Of a stretch of 64,000 bases of DNA, positions 13,101 through 22,509 are shown in pieces. How positions within the stretch are numbered: position 1 is the first letter of the stretch; every line of letters starts with the position of its first letter. The notes beneath the pieces are model-generated. The model did no database searches and was not told where the DNA came from. It saw only the letters and a program-made list of their open reading frames with translations. The stretch comes from Limonium bicolor. Its lineage: Eukaryota; Streptophyta; Magnoliopsida; Caryophyllales; Plumbaginaceae. The translations under genes and the position numbers were made by a program. The stretch covers positions 88,315,627 through 88,379,626 of the forward strand of contig CM041780.1 in the NCBI GenBank assembly GCA_023374045.1, read 5' to 3'.

Positions 13101-13266
13101 CAACACATGCTTTGCTCCGTCTTTTATGGGGTCAGCCAATCTTCAAGGTGCTGCCGGTGCCGCTCTTACTCCGGTTGCAGAAGGAAAGGAAGCCTCCGAA
13201 GGGAGTACCTCGACTCCTACCAGGAAGGAAGTTGGACAACCAAATCCTAGGGACCCTGCATCATAG
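10169..13266 (+). pseudogene. Accessory gene of the Tat element, coiled-coil protein with putative gypsy-type transposon domain, 5 exons, broken
   Basis: The first exon encodes HPFDYFGRGF, then HLHRGLSFPLHPFVLGFL and HLNPNALGCLHAF, resembling the 'putative gypsy type transposon' domain (PF04195-like). A 1-nt frameshift near 10420 leads into a frame with FYPPPEDISI and a DGGWSSNWF stretch. Four short introns with GT/AG ends fit: 10744-10827, 11250-11334, 11909-11980 and 12641-12715. The middle is charged and Ser/Pro-rich. The last two exons (about 11981-13266) encode a long Glu/Lys/Arg-rich coiled coil and end in a TAA-free run to TAG at 13266. Lesions are a TAA at about 12029, a frameshift near 12290, and a frame conflict in exon 2. 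Function is unknown; such genes are established in Tat elements, antisense to pol. The start is uncertain because an in-frame TGA lies at 10166 and X is inserted just upstream. Confidence 0.75.
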
Positions 13267-13489
13267 AACTTTTTATTTTTGTTGTTTTTTTTTGTCTTCC
13301 TTTTGTTCTGGAGAGATTGTGATAAACATTGTATGTTTTTGTTTTCCTTTTTGTATAACCCCATCAGCTCTTTCGGGAGTTGCCGGAGCCAAAAGTCCGT
13401 GGGTTCTTGTTTTTTTAAAGTAAAGATATGCCCTTTTATTCCTTAATAAATTTTCCCCGATAACCTTTAGTAACACACTCTACCACTAT

Positions 13490-13715
13490 ACACATGGTGA
13501 GATCGTCGATTTTCACTCTACCGGCTTTAAGACTGTGAGATCGTCGGTTTATCACTATAATGGCTTTAAGACAGTGAGATCGTCGGTTACAAAACACCTT
13601 ACCATCGTTGAAGGTGGGATCGTCGGATACAATCACTCTACCATCACTGATGGTGAGATCGTCGGATGCAAACACTCTTACCATTGGTAATGAGATCGTC
13701 GGATACAAAACATTT
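13490..13715. repeat. Tandem array, about 39-bp unit, six copies, in Tat element 3' region
   Basis: GAGATCGTCG-type cores start at 13499, 13537, 13576, 13616 (GGGATCGTCG), 13655 and 13692, giving spacings of 37-40 bp. Between cores run variants of cactctaccatc and ggctttaagac. The array lies between the integrase stop (13811) and the accessory gene's last exon. In five of six units the 9-mer TGAGATCGT is identical to the element's own LTR edge at 19132. Tat elements are known for hypervariable tandem repeats in this position. Confidence 0.9.
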
Positions 13716-13810
13716 TTCCATCATACTTTCTTGAAATTACTTTTGCGGTATTCACCAATTTTTGATTTCAAAAGGGATTACACATAAATTTTTTTAAGAC
13801 ATTCAACATG

Positions 13811-15060
13811 TCACGAATGGGGCAGGTGATTCCCTTCTACATCTTGGAGTCTATAAGACGCTCGGTCTATCCTAGCTTCCACAATGTATGGACCTTCCCA
13901 CTGAGGTTGTAGCTTTGCTGGCTGTTTTACCTCCCGAAGCACCAAATCACCCAGAGAAAAAGATCGCTCTCTTACCTTCTTATTGAAATAACGCTCGACC
14001 CTTAGCTTATCATTTTGATTTTTCAAGTTAGCAACCACTCGCCTTTCATCCAAGAAGTCTAATTCATCACGGATTCCTTTATCATTCTCTTCTTCATTGT
14101 ACTCCTCAATTCTTTTTGAAGGCACCATTATTTCTGCAGGGACTACTGCTTCCAGACCGTATGTCAACCTAAAAGGAGTTTCTCCAATTGGTCCCTTGAC
14201 AGTCGTCCTATTAGCCCATATGACTTGTGGTAGCATCTCTGCCCATTTTCCCTTCTTACCTTCCAGCTTTCTTTTCAAAGCTTTTACAATTTTCCCATTG
14301 GTGTTTTCCACTTGCCCGTTCGCCTGCGGATGAGCAGCAGATGCGAATCTTAAATCAACCTTCCATTCGTTGCAAAATTCTCGGAAGCTTTTGCAATTGA
14401 ACTGCGCACCATTATCCGTTATGATCACCCTTGGTAAACCAAGGCGACATATGATGTTCTTCCAAACGAACTCCTCTGTTTTCCGTGCAGTTATATTTAC
14501 CACCGGTAGGGCTTCTGCCCATTGGGTGAAATAATCTACTGCAACATACAAATATTTATACCTCCCAAGAGAAGCTTCCGGAAATGGACCGACGATGTCC
14601 AACCCCCATTTAGCGAAGGGAACCCGAGAAGTAATAGACTTCATTTCAGCAGGTGGGTTCCCTATTTTCGGACCATGCAACTAACATTGTGCACACCTTT
14701 TCACATATCTCTTACATGACTATTGGATTGATGGCCATAAATAGCCCATCCTCAAGATTTTATGCATTATCGTTATTTCCCCTTGATGGTTCCCACATAC
14801 TCCACTGTGTACCTCACTAATAAGTTCTGAACCTTGTTCCTCTGTTATGCACTTCAATGATGGTCTCCCAAAGGACCGCTTATACAATTGACCGCTCTCG
14901 AAGAAGAATGATGCCGCCCTTCTTTTTACTGTTCTGGCCTCTTTTACATCCTCCGGAAGTAATCCTTCCTGAATGTACCGGACAATCGGGGCCATCCATG
15001 ATCCTTCCGAATTAGCCAGCTCTACCGACAATGTTTCTATCTTTTCCATGCTTGGGGTTT
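13811..15060 (-). pseudogene. pol: Integrase of the Tat element
   Basis: Integrase inserts the cDNA copy into the genome. The N-terminal zinc region runs from about 15049 (HSGVCGNHQG, then WPSIQ) and continues past a stop at 14720 into CKRY and CAQC, so the HHCC domain is present but interrupted twice. The catalytic core (13811-14680) is open for 289 codons. All three acidic residues are visible: Asp in VAVDYFTQWAEA, Asp in IITDNGAQF, Glu in QANGQVENTNGKI. A C-terminal region follows with ERSFSLGDLVL and WEGPYIVEARIDRASYRL, and it ends at TAA 13811. No chromodomain follows, as expected for Tat. The core is the best preserved enzyme segment in this element. Confidence 0.88.
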
Positions 15061-15600
15061 CTTAAGTTGCAACAGGACTTCGTTTGGTATCCCCTCTGCT
15101 ACACTTGCTAGCTTAGCTAATATGTCGGCCTCCGAATTATGATCTCTGGGTATGTGTCGGAGATTACATTTTAAGAACTTCTCTCTTAGATTCTATACTT
15201 TTGTCAAGTACAGCATTAGCTTTCCTCTTTTGCTTTGAAGATATTTTCACTCTGCCTCATCACGAGCAAGGAATCAGACAGTATTTCTAACTCTGCAATT
15301 TTCATGAAATTTATTAAGAACAGAATTTTGGTAAATAAACTTCATACTCCTTAAGTTTTTCTTTTAACATATATGAAGAACCTGTTACTCCTAGAGCGGA
15401 GGCTATTTCCAACCCTTGTATTAACGCCTCGTACTCTGCTTCGTTGTTTGTTACTTCAAACTCCAGTCTTACCGCATAGTTTATTTTTCTTTCATCAGGA
15501 GTTTGGACGATGACCCCAATCCCCGCACCAGTCTTGCACCGAGCCCCATCCACCCAAATCTTGTATGGAAGTTCTTGCTCCTCCTAACGGAAGAAACTTG
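15061..15600 (-). pseudogene. pol: Second RNase H-like domain (aRNH) of the Tat element
   Basis: The segment 15314-15553 reads MDGARCKTGAGIGV, then NEAEYEALIQGLEIA, then a frameshifted remainder containing SDSLLV near 15260-15280. The DGA, AEYEAL and SDS motifs are the active-site neighbourhoods of RNase H. An additional RNase H of this type between RT-RNase H and integrase is a marker of the Tat lineage. A stop at 15314 and frame changes downstream break it. It would remove the RNA strand during reverse transcription; here it is surely inactive. Confidence 0.75.
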
Positions 15601-16810
15601 TCTCGGTAATGAAGTCGGCTAGAGCCCGGGCTTTTATTGTGGTTTGCGGAACATAATGGATTTTGAATTGTGTGAGCTCTACTGTTCAGCTTACCATTCT
15701 TCCAGAAGCACTTGGGTTATTGGTGATTTGCTTTAATGGCCAGTTAGTTCGGACAATAATTCGATGAGATTGAAAGTACGGTCTCAGCTTCCCGGAAGCT
15801 ATGACAAGAGCAAACAACACCTTTTCAATATTAGAGCACCTCGTTTCTGTAGAGGTTAAGATTTTGCCAGTGTAGTAAACAGGAATTCCTTCCTTGCCTA
15901 TTCCATGACCAGAACCGATGCTACTGCCCACTCTGAAACTGACACATGTAAGAACAAATAATGGCGCAGGGATGGGACACCAAGCTTTGGAAGCTCTTGA
16001 AGCATTCTTTTTATTTGTTTAAAAGCGTTTACACATTCTTCATCCCATTGAAACTGTCTATTCTTCTGGAGCACATTGAAAAATGGAATGGACTTTTCTT
16101 GGAGTTTTGAGGAAAATCTGCTTAGAGCGGTGAGCCTTCCATTCAGGGCTTGTACATCCTTGATATTTTTTTGCTGTGGAAGATCGAGAACCGCTTGAGT
16201 TTTCTCTAGATCAACCTCGATTCCTCTCTGCCCAACTATAAAGCCCAAAAACTTCCCTCGTGTGACTCCGAATACACATTTTTCATGTGTTGGGCTACAG
16301 AATTACTTCTTACAACTATGGCATCTACATATGCCTCCACATTTCAGGATAACTGCTCTCGGAACACCTCATCAATCATTCGTTGAAAGGTTGCTCCCGC
16401 ATTTTTTAGTCCAAACAGCATGACTTTGTAACAGAATATACCAGCCGAAGTGATAAAAGATGTTTTCTCCTGATCATTCTTATTCATCACTATTTGATTA
16501 TACCCAGAAAACGCATCTAAGAAGCTCATCACGCCACTCTAAGCTGTTGCTGCGACAAGTTTGTCTATAGATGGTAATGGGTAAAAATCTTTTGGACAAG
16601 CTTTATTCAAATCCGCGAAATCCACACACATCCTCCATTTTCCATTCACTTTCTTGACCAAAACAACATTTGATAACAACTTCGGGTAAAAACTTTCCTA
16701 ATGAAACTGGCGTCTAGCAGCTTCTCAACTTCAGCCCGGGCTGCTTCATCTCTCTCTCTTCCCACGATCCTCCTTCTCTATCGGATGGCAGGGAATTTGG
16801 ATCTACATTC
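15601..16810 (-). pseudogene. pol: Reverse transcriptase and first RNase H of the Tat element
   Basis: The RT palm begins with SFLDAFSGYNQI (about 16530), then FGLKNAGATFQRMIDEVF. After a stop at 16344 the catalytic box reads YVDAIVV (codons around 16315-16331) where the family has YVDD, so the second catalytic aspartate is alanine (codon 16320-16322). The thumb follows (FLGFIVGQRGIEVD, 15898-16248; ALNGRLTALSRF). RNase H pieces lie at 15686-15931 (GIPVYYTGKIL, TRCSNIEKVLFALV). At least three frame changes are present. Neighbours keep the normal pol order, protease to the right and integrase to the left, so the gene decayed in place. Confidence 0.8.
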
Positions 16811-17888
16811 AAGTTATGCTGGATAATGCTGGCATCTTATCCCAGGCATGTCTTTTGGACTCCATGCGAATGTCCCTCTTCTTTTTTCCAAAAATCTCAT
16901 TAAGCGAATCTGTTCATCATGGCAAAAAGCATTTGCAATTTTGAAGAATTTAGTGGAATCAGTTTTTAGGGGTACCTCTTTTGGCTGGTCCACCGGAACT
17001 ATTGCTTTCTCCGAACCTTCCCTGGGCGTCCGGGCTCTAATTTCTCCCTCTTCATATTCTTGTCTTGAGCCAACCTCTTTGACCACATCGTCCTCAGGAA
17101 ACTCTTCGGTGATTCGGACCTCACATACCCTTGTCGTCTTCTGATTTCTAGAGATTGACACCAATTTTATGGATCTCGTCAAATGTTTGAGCTTGAGGTA
17201 ATAAGTGCTACAAACGGCTCCGAAAGCATTGATCCCAGGTCGACCTAAGTAAACGTTGTACCCTGATAGATCTCTCATGATGTACAGGGTTATCTTTTCT
17301 ATCATTCAGTCATCCTTTTGTCCTAAGGTCATCGTGATGTCGATGCTTCCGGTAGCCTGAGTCGTGATTCCCCCGATGAATCCCCCAAAGGTAGCGGTAA
17401 ATGGCTTGACCCTCTGGTCCAGGATATCCAACTTTCGGAATGCTGCCAAAGAGATAACATTAGTCCCAGCTCTGTTGTCGACGAGGATGTTGCCCACCAT
17501 CCTATCATTAATTTGAGTCTGAATAACAAGGGGATCGTTATGAGGGTGGTACACTCCCGCCTCGTCTTCCTCTGTGAAGTATATAGATGGCAAGGGCTCT
17601 TTCCTTTGTATTTTCCTCTCCGGTAGCTCCTCATGTACTTCATGTACATGTCTCTTCTCTTTTTTTTGCCGTTAACGACCCTTTTTATGAGAACAGACCG
17701 GTTATAACCCCAAAGTCGAAAGACTTGCTGTGATTTAACTCAAGATGACTTTCGTCCCTCATGTTACCTTCGTTCTGTCCAGACCAAGATCGATTCTGGT
17801 AGTCACTGTTATTCTTTTGCTGCCTAGAGGCTTCTTGCCTCTGCTTCTCGTGCTTCTTTCTGTGCTCATCAATTATGTTTAGTTCTTT
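16811..17888 (-). pseudogene. pol: Protease region and protease-RT linker of the Tat element
   Basis: In 17306-17593 the aspartic protease core reads NILVDNRAGTNVIS, where the family has a D-(T/N)-G triad, so the glycine is arginine. Then comes a stop, and in 16814-17305 SGYNVYLGRPGINAF, a conserved segment of retroelement proteases. An acidic linker (EYEEGEIRARTPREGSEK) and the start of RT (FLEKRRGTFAWSPKDMPGI) follow. The protease would cut the gag-pol polyprotein. The combination of a mutated catalytic triad and internal stops makes it non-functional. Residue identities are read directly; family roles are from established knowledge. Confidence 0.72.
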
Positions 17889-19066
17889 CTACAATGTCAT
17901 ACAATTGGTCTTCCTGTGGCTATAGTGTCCATGGAACTCACAATATGCCAACGGGTTTTCCCCGGGAGCAGGCTTCTTGGGGGGCGGAAGATAACCTTCC
18001 TCTACCGCAGCCGCATACCGCCCTGGAGCAATAGTAATAATCTTTGCTCCATATGTTGGCTTACTCCCGGCGTAAGCAGACGTAACCGGATCCTTCTCGT
18101 TTGGCTTGTATCTTGCCCCAAAAGATTTTAAAGTAGACACTTCTCCATAACCTGCACCACCGAACTGTCCTCCTCCTGGCTTTTTCTCATTCATTGGTTT
18201 AAAACTGTTGGCCAAATCCCTCGCCTTATTCTCCGCGATCTCTGATTTCAAGAAATCATGCAGCACTTTTGCAAACTCCCTGTGAGTTTGTGGTGCCTTA
18301 GTGGCAATCTTCCCAGCTAGCCTTGGCTGTGCCAATCCATTCCCAAAAGCCTTTACCAGAATCCTCTCATCAACATCATCTACCTCAGCTACTTGCTTGT
18401 GAAAGCGATCGTTGTATTCCTTTACCGTTTTCCTTTCTTCTGCCTGATATCCATTAATTCAATCCTATCCTTTCGGATTTCTTACTTGCCGCAAAATAGA
18501 GTTGGAACTCCTCTGTGAGTTGTTTGAAGCTCGAAATGGATTGTGGCTTTCGAGAGGAGATCCAGTTCAGGGCTCTTTTAGTAACAGTTCCTGGAAACAA
18601 ATTGCAAAGCGCCTAGGAACTGATTCCCTGTGTGTTCATCGCGAAGATGAACTTCTTGATGTGGGGGGGTCCCCGGTTCAATCGTACTTTTTGATCGTCG
18701 GCGCTACAAAAAACGACGGGAGTTTTGCCTTCCTGATATTTTCGGTGAAGTGATAGGGTGACATGTCGATGAGATATTCTTCTACAGTATCCGCCGATGA
18801 TTTCTTCTGGCTTCCATCTCCAGTTTTTGATCCGTCTTTGGCTCTAAGACTTCGATCACGCTCGCCATCTCATCCATCTTCTTCTGGTGTTCTAGATCCC
18901 TTTCCATCAATTCCTGCTGGAATCGCTCATTGTTTTCAGCGATCTTTTCATTGACATCTTGCGCGAAGCCTCGCATCAGATCACGGAGGTCTTCCTTTGA
19001 GAACGAGCTTCCCTCTGTTCCAGTCACCTTTCCCTTTCCCTTCTCAGATCTTGGTGCCATGGTCAA
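17889..19066 (-). pseudogene. gag: Gag of the Tat element
   Basis: The ATG at 19066 opens MTMAPRSEKGKGKV, followed by an acidic coiled stretch (DVNEKIAENNERFQQELMERDLEHQKKMDEM, quoted in part). A frame break at 18782 and a poorly preserved capsid region follow. From 18335 a second open part of 148 codons runs KVLHDFLKSEIAENKARDL and ends near a CCHC-like knuckle YCEFHGHYSHRKTNC. This C-X2-H-X4-H-X4-C-like arrangement with CEFH is the usual knuckle of Tat gag. The ATG is 46 bp from the primer site, which supports the start. The protein would package the element RNA. Confidence 0.78.
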
Positions 19067-19111
19067 ACAAGGAACGCGCTCAAACTATGGATAATAGCGG
19101 TTGATGTCCGT

Positions 19112-19129
19112 TTCCTATAGACGGTGCCA
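19112..19129 (-). other. Primer binding site of the Tat element
   Basis: On the minus strand TGGCACCGTCTATAGGAA follows the LTR end (CGATCTCA) by 2 bases. It differs by a few transitions from the TGGCGCCGTCTGTGGGAA-like primer site usual in Tat elements. It defines the LTR edge at 19132. Confidence 0.75.
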
Positions 19130-19240
19130 AATGAGATCGTAACGAAGAACTCTCTCTCCTCACAAGCTCTCTGTATCCACAAAGAGAATTCTGGTCTGTA
19201 TATTAATTTCAGCGCGCCCTTTTACATAGCCTGTGACTCC

Positions 19241-19248
19241 TATTTATA
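19241..19248 (-). promoter_or_regulatory. TATA box of the Tat LTR
   Basis: TATAAATA reads on the minus strand inside the LTR, about 110 bp from its 3' edge and upstream of gag. Position and orientation fit the U3/R promoter of an LTR. The start site itself is not visible. Confidence 0.55.
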
Positions 19249-19529
19249 GACTTACTGTAGAGCGTAACTGCCTTTGTGGGCCTACATCTTTCTAGAATAT
19301 TCTACAACGTTTATGATCTTTTTATAATTTACTTCTCCTAAAGCTACCGAACATTTTAAAACCGGGGAAAAAGCTCACATGACTTGTGCTCTCCGCAGTT
19401 GGTCCGAACGCATCCTTCGGCCTTGGGTCTTTGCCTTCACACCGGTAGGAAGTCTGTTTACTGCCTTCGGTAGTAGTTTGTTACCTTCAGTAGTGACTTG
19501 GTTTCTTCATGCGGTAGTACCCCACTTCA

Positions 19530-19580
19530 GTTTTGAACCCAAGACTTTTGGTTCAAGGATACCACTACTCTACCGAGCAA
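19530..19580 (-). promoter_or_regulatory. tRNA-like A box and B box (SINE-head-like) on the minus strand
   Basis: On the minus strand TTGCTCGGTAGAGTAGTGG (19562-19580) resembles a Pol III A box. About 28 nt later GGGTTCAAAAC (19530-19540) resembles a B box (consensus GGTTCRANNC). The spacing is near that of a tRNA gene, and the text between includes CCTTGAACC. Stems expected of a real tRNA are not complete, so this is not called as a tRNA gene. It is either the 5' head of a tRNA-derived SINE or tRNA-like sequence built into the LTR. Confidence 0.5.
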
Positions 19581-19644
19581 GCCACGAGGGCATGGCTTCA
19601 CTATCTCCCCTTAGAAACAAGCTTCATTCTTGAAGCTTAAAACA

Positions 19645-20422
19645 AAGCTGAATTCAACACTCATTGGTGTTGTTTCTTGTAGGATCGGTCAGCTGACTCA
19701 AACCAACTCAAGGTGTTATTCTGTGAGATGGTTTGAATCAATCAAACTAAGCATGCAGAAGCACTAAAGATGTGGAAACACTCAATTGAACTCAAATAGA
19801 TACACTATATAAGTTATTTTTTCTTTGTAAAACAAAACAAGTTACACTTCTCACTTAGTAGAAAGGATCCACTCAGTGGAACTCACTTACTCACCCTACA
19901 GATTATCTGATCAGCTCTTTGATGAGTGTAGTAAGCCTAGGAACACCCTAGATTAAGCCTATCGATAAAGCACAAAGTATCTTAACTAAAAATGATAGAA
20001 AAACTCTTATTCCTGGTGACGTTTCCCTAACATAGGAAGTATGGGGGTGAAAAAAGCACACTTGCAACTGAGAACTCTAGTTCTTTATATAGCAAAGCCT
20101 CTGGAGCCGTTAGGGGAGTCTGTTTCCTAAATTTCTACTTCTCAACGTTGTAGTTAATTGTAGTTGCTTAAAAATCAGTCCTAACTTCTTTGTGAACATT
20201 GCTAACCCTTGGCCCTTAAATTTTGGACAATTACCAAGCCATTGGATGACTTGGCGACGTTCAACGGTGATTTTCACGTCTGATGCAACTGACCGACTCT
20301 ATCAGTTTTGAAATTTTAGGACCTTAATGTCCATATTGCTATATTTTTGGATTTAACATGGTGCTCACCTCATTGAGCTTAATGAACCCGATATTTACGG
20401 CCAAAGGGAGCTAATAAATGAT
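19645..20422. other. Unassigned segment between Tat LTR and LARD-like element
   Basis: There is no coding frame and no match to another LTR in this window. A TATA-like string (TATATAAAG, minus strand, 20083-20091) with ACT/GTT-rich flanks suggests a promoter of an unrecognised LTR on the minus strand. Its right end is cut by the LARD-like insertion, and the interrupted sequence should resume at 38432. It may belong to the missing 3' LTR region of element F, but the LTR start motif TGTAACACC is not seen here. Confidence 0.3.
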
Positions 20423-20690
20423 TGAAATACCCCGTACTTAAATATGGTGATTAAATTATTTTAATATGGTATTTATGGGCCTAATGGTGCCTAAAGAATA
20501 TTGGTGAAAAAAAGAGAAAACGCTTAAAAAGTATAAGAACCATATAACTATAATTAAACATTAATGGAAGCCTAAGAACCATTAAATTAAAGAAATGAGA
20601 AAAATCCGGAAAACGGGCCCGGTTAGTGAATAGTGCCAAAACCGGGAGTTTAGGAGCGTTTCTTGTAAAAAGATGAAAAACACCCCAACT

Positions 20691-20698
20691 TATATGTA
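20691..20698 (+). promoter_or_regulatory. TATA-like box of element A LTR
   Basis: TATATGTA lies about 270 bp into the LTR and about 30 bp before a pyrimidine/purine-alternating stretch (cagctctctctcacacac) that could hold the start. The same box is kept in the right LTR at 34629-34636. This is inference from position and conservation. Confidence 0.4.
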
Positions 20699-22328
20699 CA
20701 TAGGGGGGCAGTTTTTATGAGAGAAAATCAGCTCTCTCTCACACACTTGACTAGCTTTTAATTAAAGAGACAAAAAGCAAAAGTGAAAAAGGTGCAAAAG
20801 AACCTTTCTCTTCTCTCTTATCTCATTTCCCTCCTCTCTCCCAACTTTCTTCCTTCTCTAGCCGGCAGCACTCCCTCCCCCTTCCTGGTTGGTGATTTAT
20901 AGCAGCTTCCATGGCTACTCCACCCTTCTCCTCATGCCCAAGCCACACCAAAGCTCCAAATGGAAAATAAACATATATTCTTACTCCTCTCATCAAGGGA
21001 TATCTTCCTCTACTTTCAAAATATTCAAAGGTTGAAGTTTACTTCCATGGGTATAGCTCATTTGTAGGGAAAAATGGATTCTATGGAGCTAGGATGTCTT
21101 TTCTTTGTGTCAAGGTAAGAAAAATCCAAGAAAAACTCATTTTCCTCCTCTTCCTTGAGCTAGCCGATTTTGGCCTCTCATGTGCCTTGTTTTATTTCTT
21201 TGTTGGAGCATTGGTTCAAGTCTCCAATGGTGGTTGGAACCCTCCTCTGATTCAAGGTTGAAAACCTATTCTAGAACTCCCAAAGGTAATGCCCTAATTT
21301 GTGCTTTGAGCTCTCTTCTTGAGTCCTAGGGTGTTTCAATGTGTCTAAGTGTTTTTACTTAGCCCCATTCCCTCTTTGAATGATAATTTAGAGTTCTTGG
21401 CATTTGATTTGCCCCTTGGCCGATTTTGGAGTCAAGAAAGATTGAGGAGAAGAGAAGTGAAAAAGAGCACTTGAGAGCATAAGGTAATTAAGTTACCCTA
21501 ATATCTATCTTGAATGCTCTAGAAATTATGGGATGGGAAATCTAATGAATGAATCAAATATATGCTTGAAATGTATTTGGGTGGTTTAAGAGAGAATTGT
21601 GAATTTATGGTGATTTAAGGGCCTTGGAGCCAAGTGTGTTGTGATTATTACATTATAATGTAAGTTGAATAATTGTGAATGAGAATTGGATGACTTGTGT
21701 GCTGGTAGGATCCTTTATGGATGTGGCTAGTGAATGGATAGGGAAATGGAAAATTGAGCAATTTGGGGCATGCTAGATTAGTAACAAAGTTATGGTGAAA
21801 TTTTGGTAGAAATGGAGTGTTTTAGGTGACTTTATGAGCTTGGAGAACCTAAGTTTAACTAAGATTTGAAAGGGGTGAATTTGATTGGTTAATCACCCTA
21901 GAAATGCTTGTTTAAGGATGGATATTGGAGGGTGCAAAATCTGTAGCAAATGGGATGTTGAGTTGCCTTGGAATTTCTAGAAAAGAGTTAGTGTGTGTAA
22001 CCTTGCAAGTGGTGAGTGTATTGAGAAATGGAAATGAATGTGTCTAGGACTATTTGGAATGGTCAAGTTGGTTGAAGGAAAGTTGTAAAAACTGTCAAGA
22101 GAAGTTTTAGAAATGCACTAGTGTGCATAAGTGTGAAAATGGGAATTGGAATTTGTAGAATTATGCAAGAATGGAGTGATAAGTTTGATCAATGATTTAA
22201 GAAGGCTTGATGAGTGTTTAAGGTGTTATAACATGTTTGGAAACATGTGAAAAGATTAGGAAAATATTGGGTGAGGATTAAGATTGGAATTGGGGTTGAA
22301 AAATGCATAATTAGCAGCTTTTTAGTAG

Positions 22329-22509
22329 GGTCCGGGACTTAGTCCTTGGACAAAGTCCCGGACCACCCTTAAAAATGCCCCAAGAGTAGCAGCTTGTGCC
22401 TGGTCCGGGACTTAGGTCCATGGTGAAGTCCCGGACCACCCTTAGAACTCAGCCAAGAGTTGAAACATGAATTGGTCCGGGACTTAGGGGCCGGACCAAG
22501 TCCCGGACC
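22329..22509. repeat. Three tandem hairpins in element A 5' LTR
   Basis: GGTCCGGGACTT pairs with AAGTCCCGGACC in three units: 22329-22364, 22402-22437 and 22474-22509, spaced 72-73 bp. Loops (12 nt) differ. Each right arm is followed by acccttaaaa-like sequence. All six 12-nt arms are perfect here, and again in the right LTR at 36272-36452. Confidence 0.93.

Larger units (their letters stand above)
10020..19640 (-). mobile_element. Tat-lineage Ty3/gypsy retrotransposon with antisense accessory gene, decayed
   Basis: From right to left on the minus strand it has: 5' LTR from 19132, primer site 19112-19129, gag (17889-19066), protease, RT, RNase H, a second RNase H-like domain, integrase (to 13811), a 39-bp tandem array (about 13490-13715), and an accessory gene on the opposite strand (about 10169-13266). 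The second RNase H domain, the antisense extra gene and tandem repeats between pol and the 3' LTR are hallmarks of the plant Tat group (Retand/Ogre relatives). The 3' LTR is absent; the LTR of element X abuts at 10019, so it should lie left of the window. The right LTR edge is not resolved. Confidence 0.85.
19132..19640 (-). repeat. 5' LTR of the Tat element (outer edge approximate)
   Basis: The inner edge is TGAGATCGTAACG at 19132, two bases from the primer site. A TATA box lies at 19241-19248 on the minus strand (TATAAATA), which puts transcription start near 19210 and leaves a U5 of under 100 bp. U3 (19420-19520) carries four spaced copies of a motif like CCTTCGGTAGT (plus strand), possible upstream elements. 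A tRNA-like A/B box segment lies at 19530-19580. I could not find the matching 3' LTR, so the outer edge near 19640 is a guess. Confidence 0.55.

Noticed and set aside
19530..19600. Possible functional tRNA gene on the minus strand
   Set aside because: A and B boxes are present but acceptor and anticodon stems do not pair well; kept only as a tRNA-like segment.
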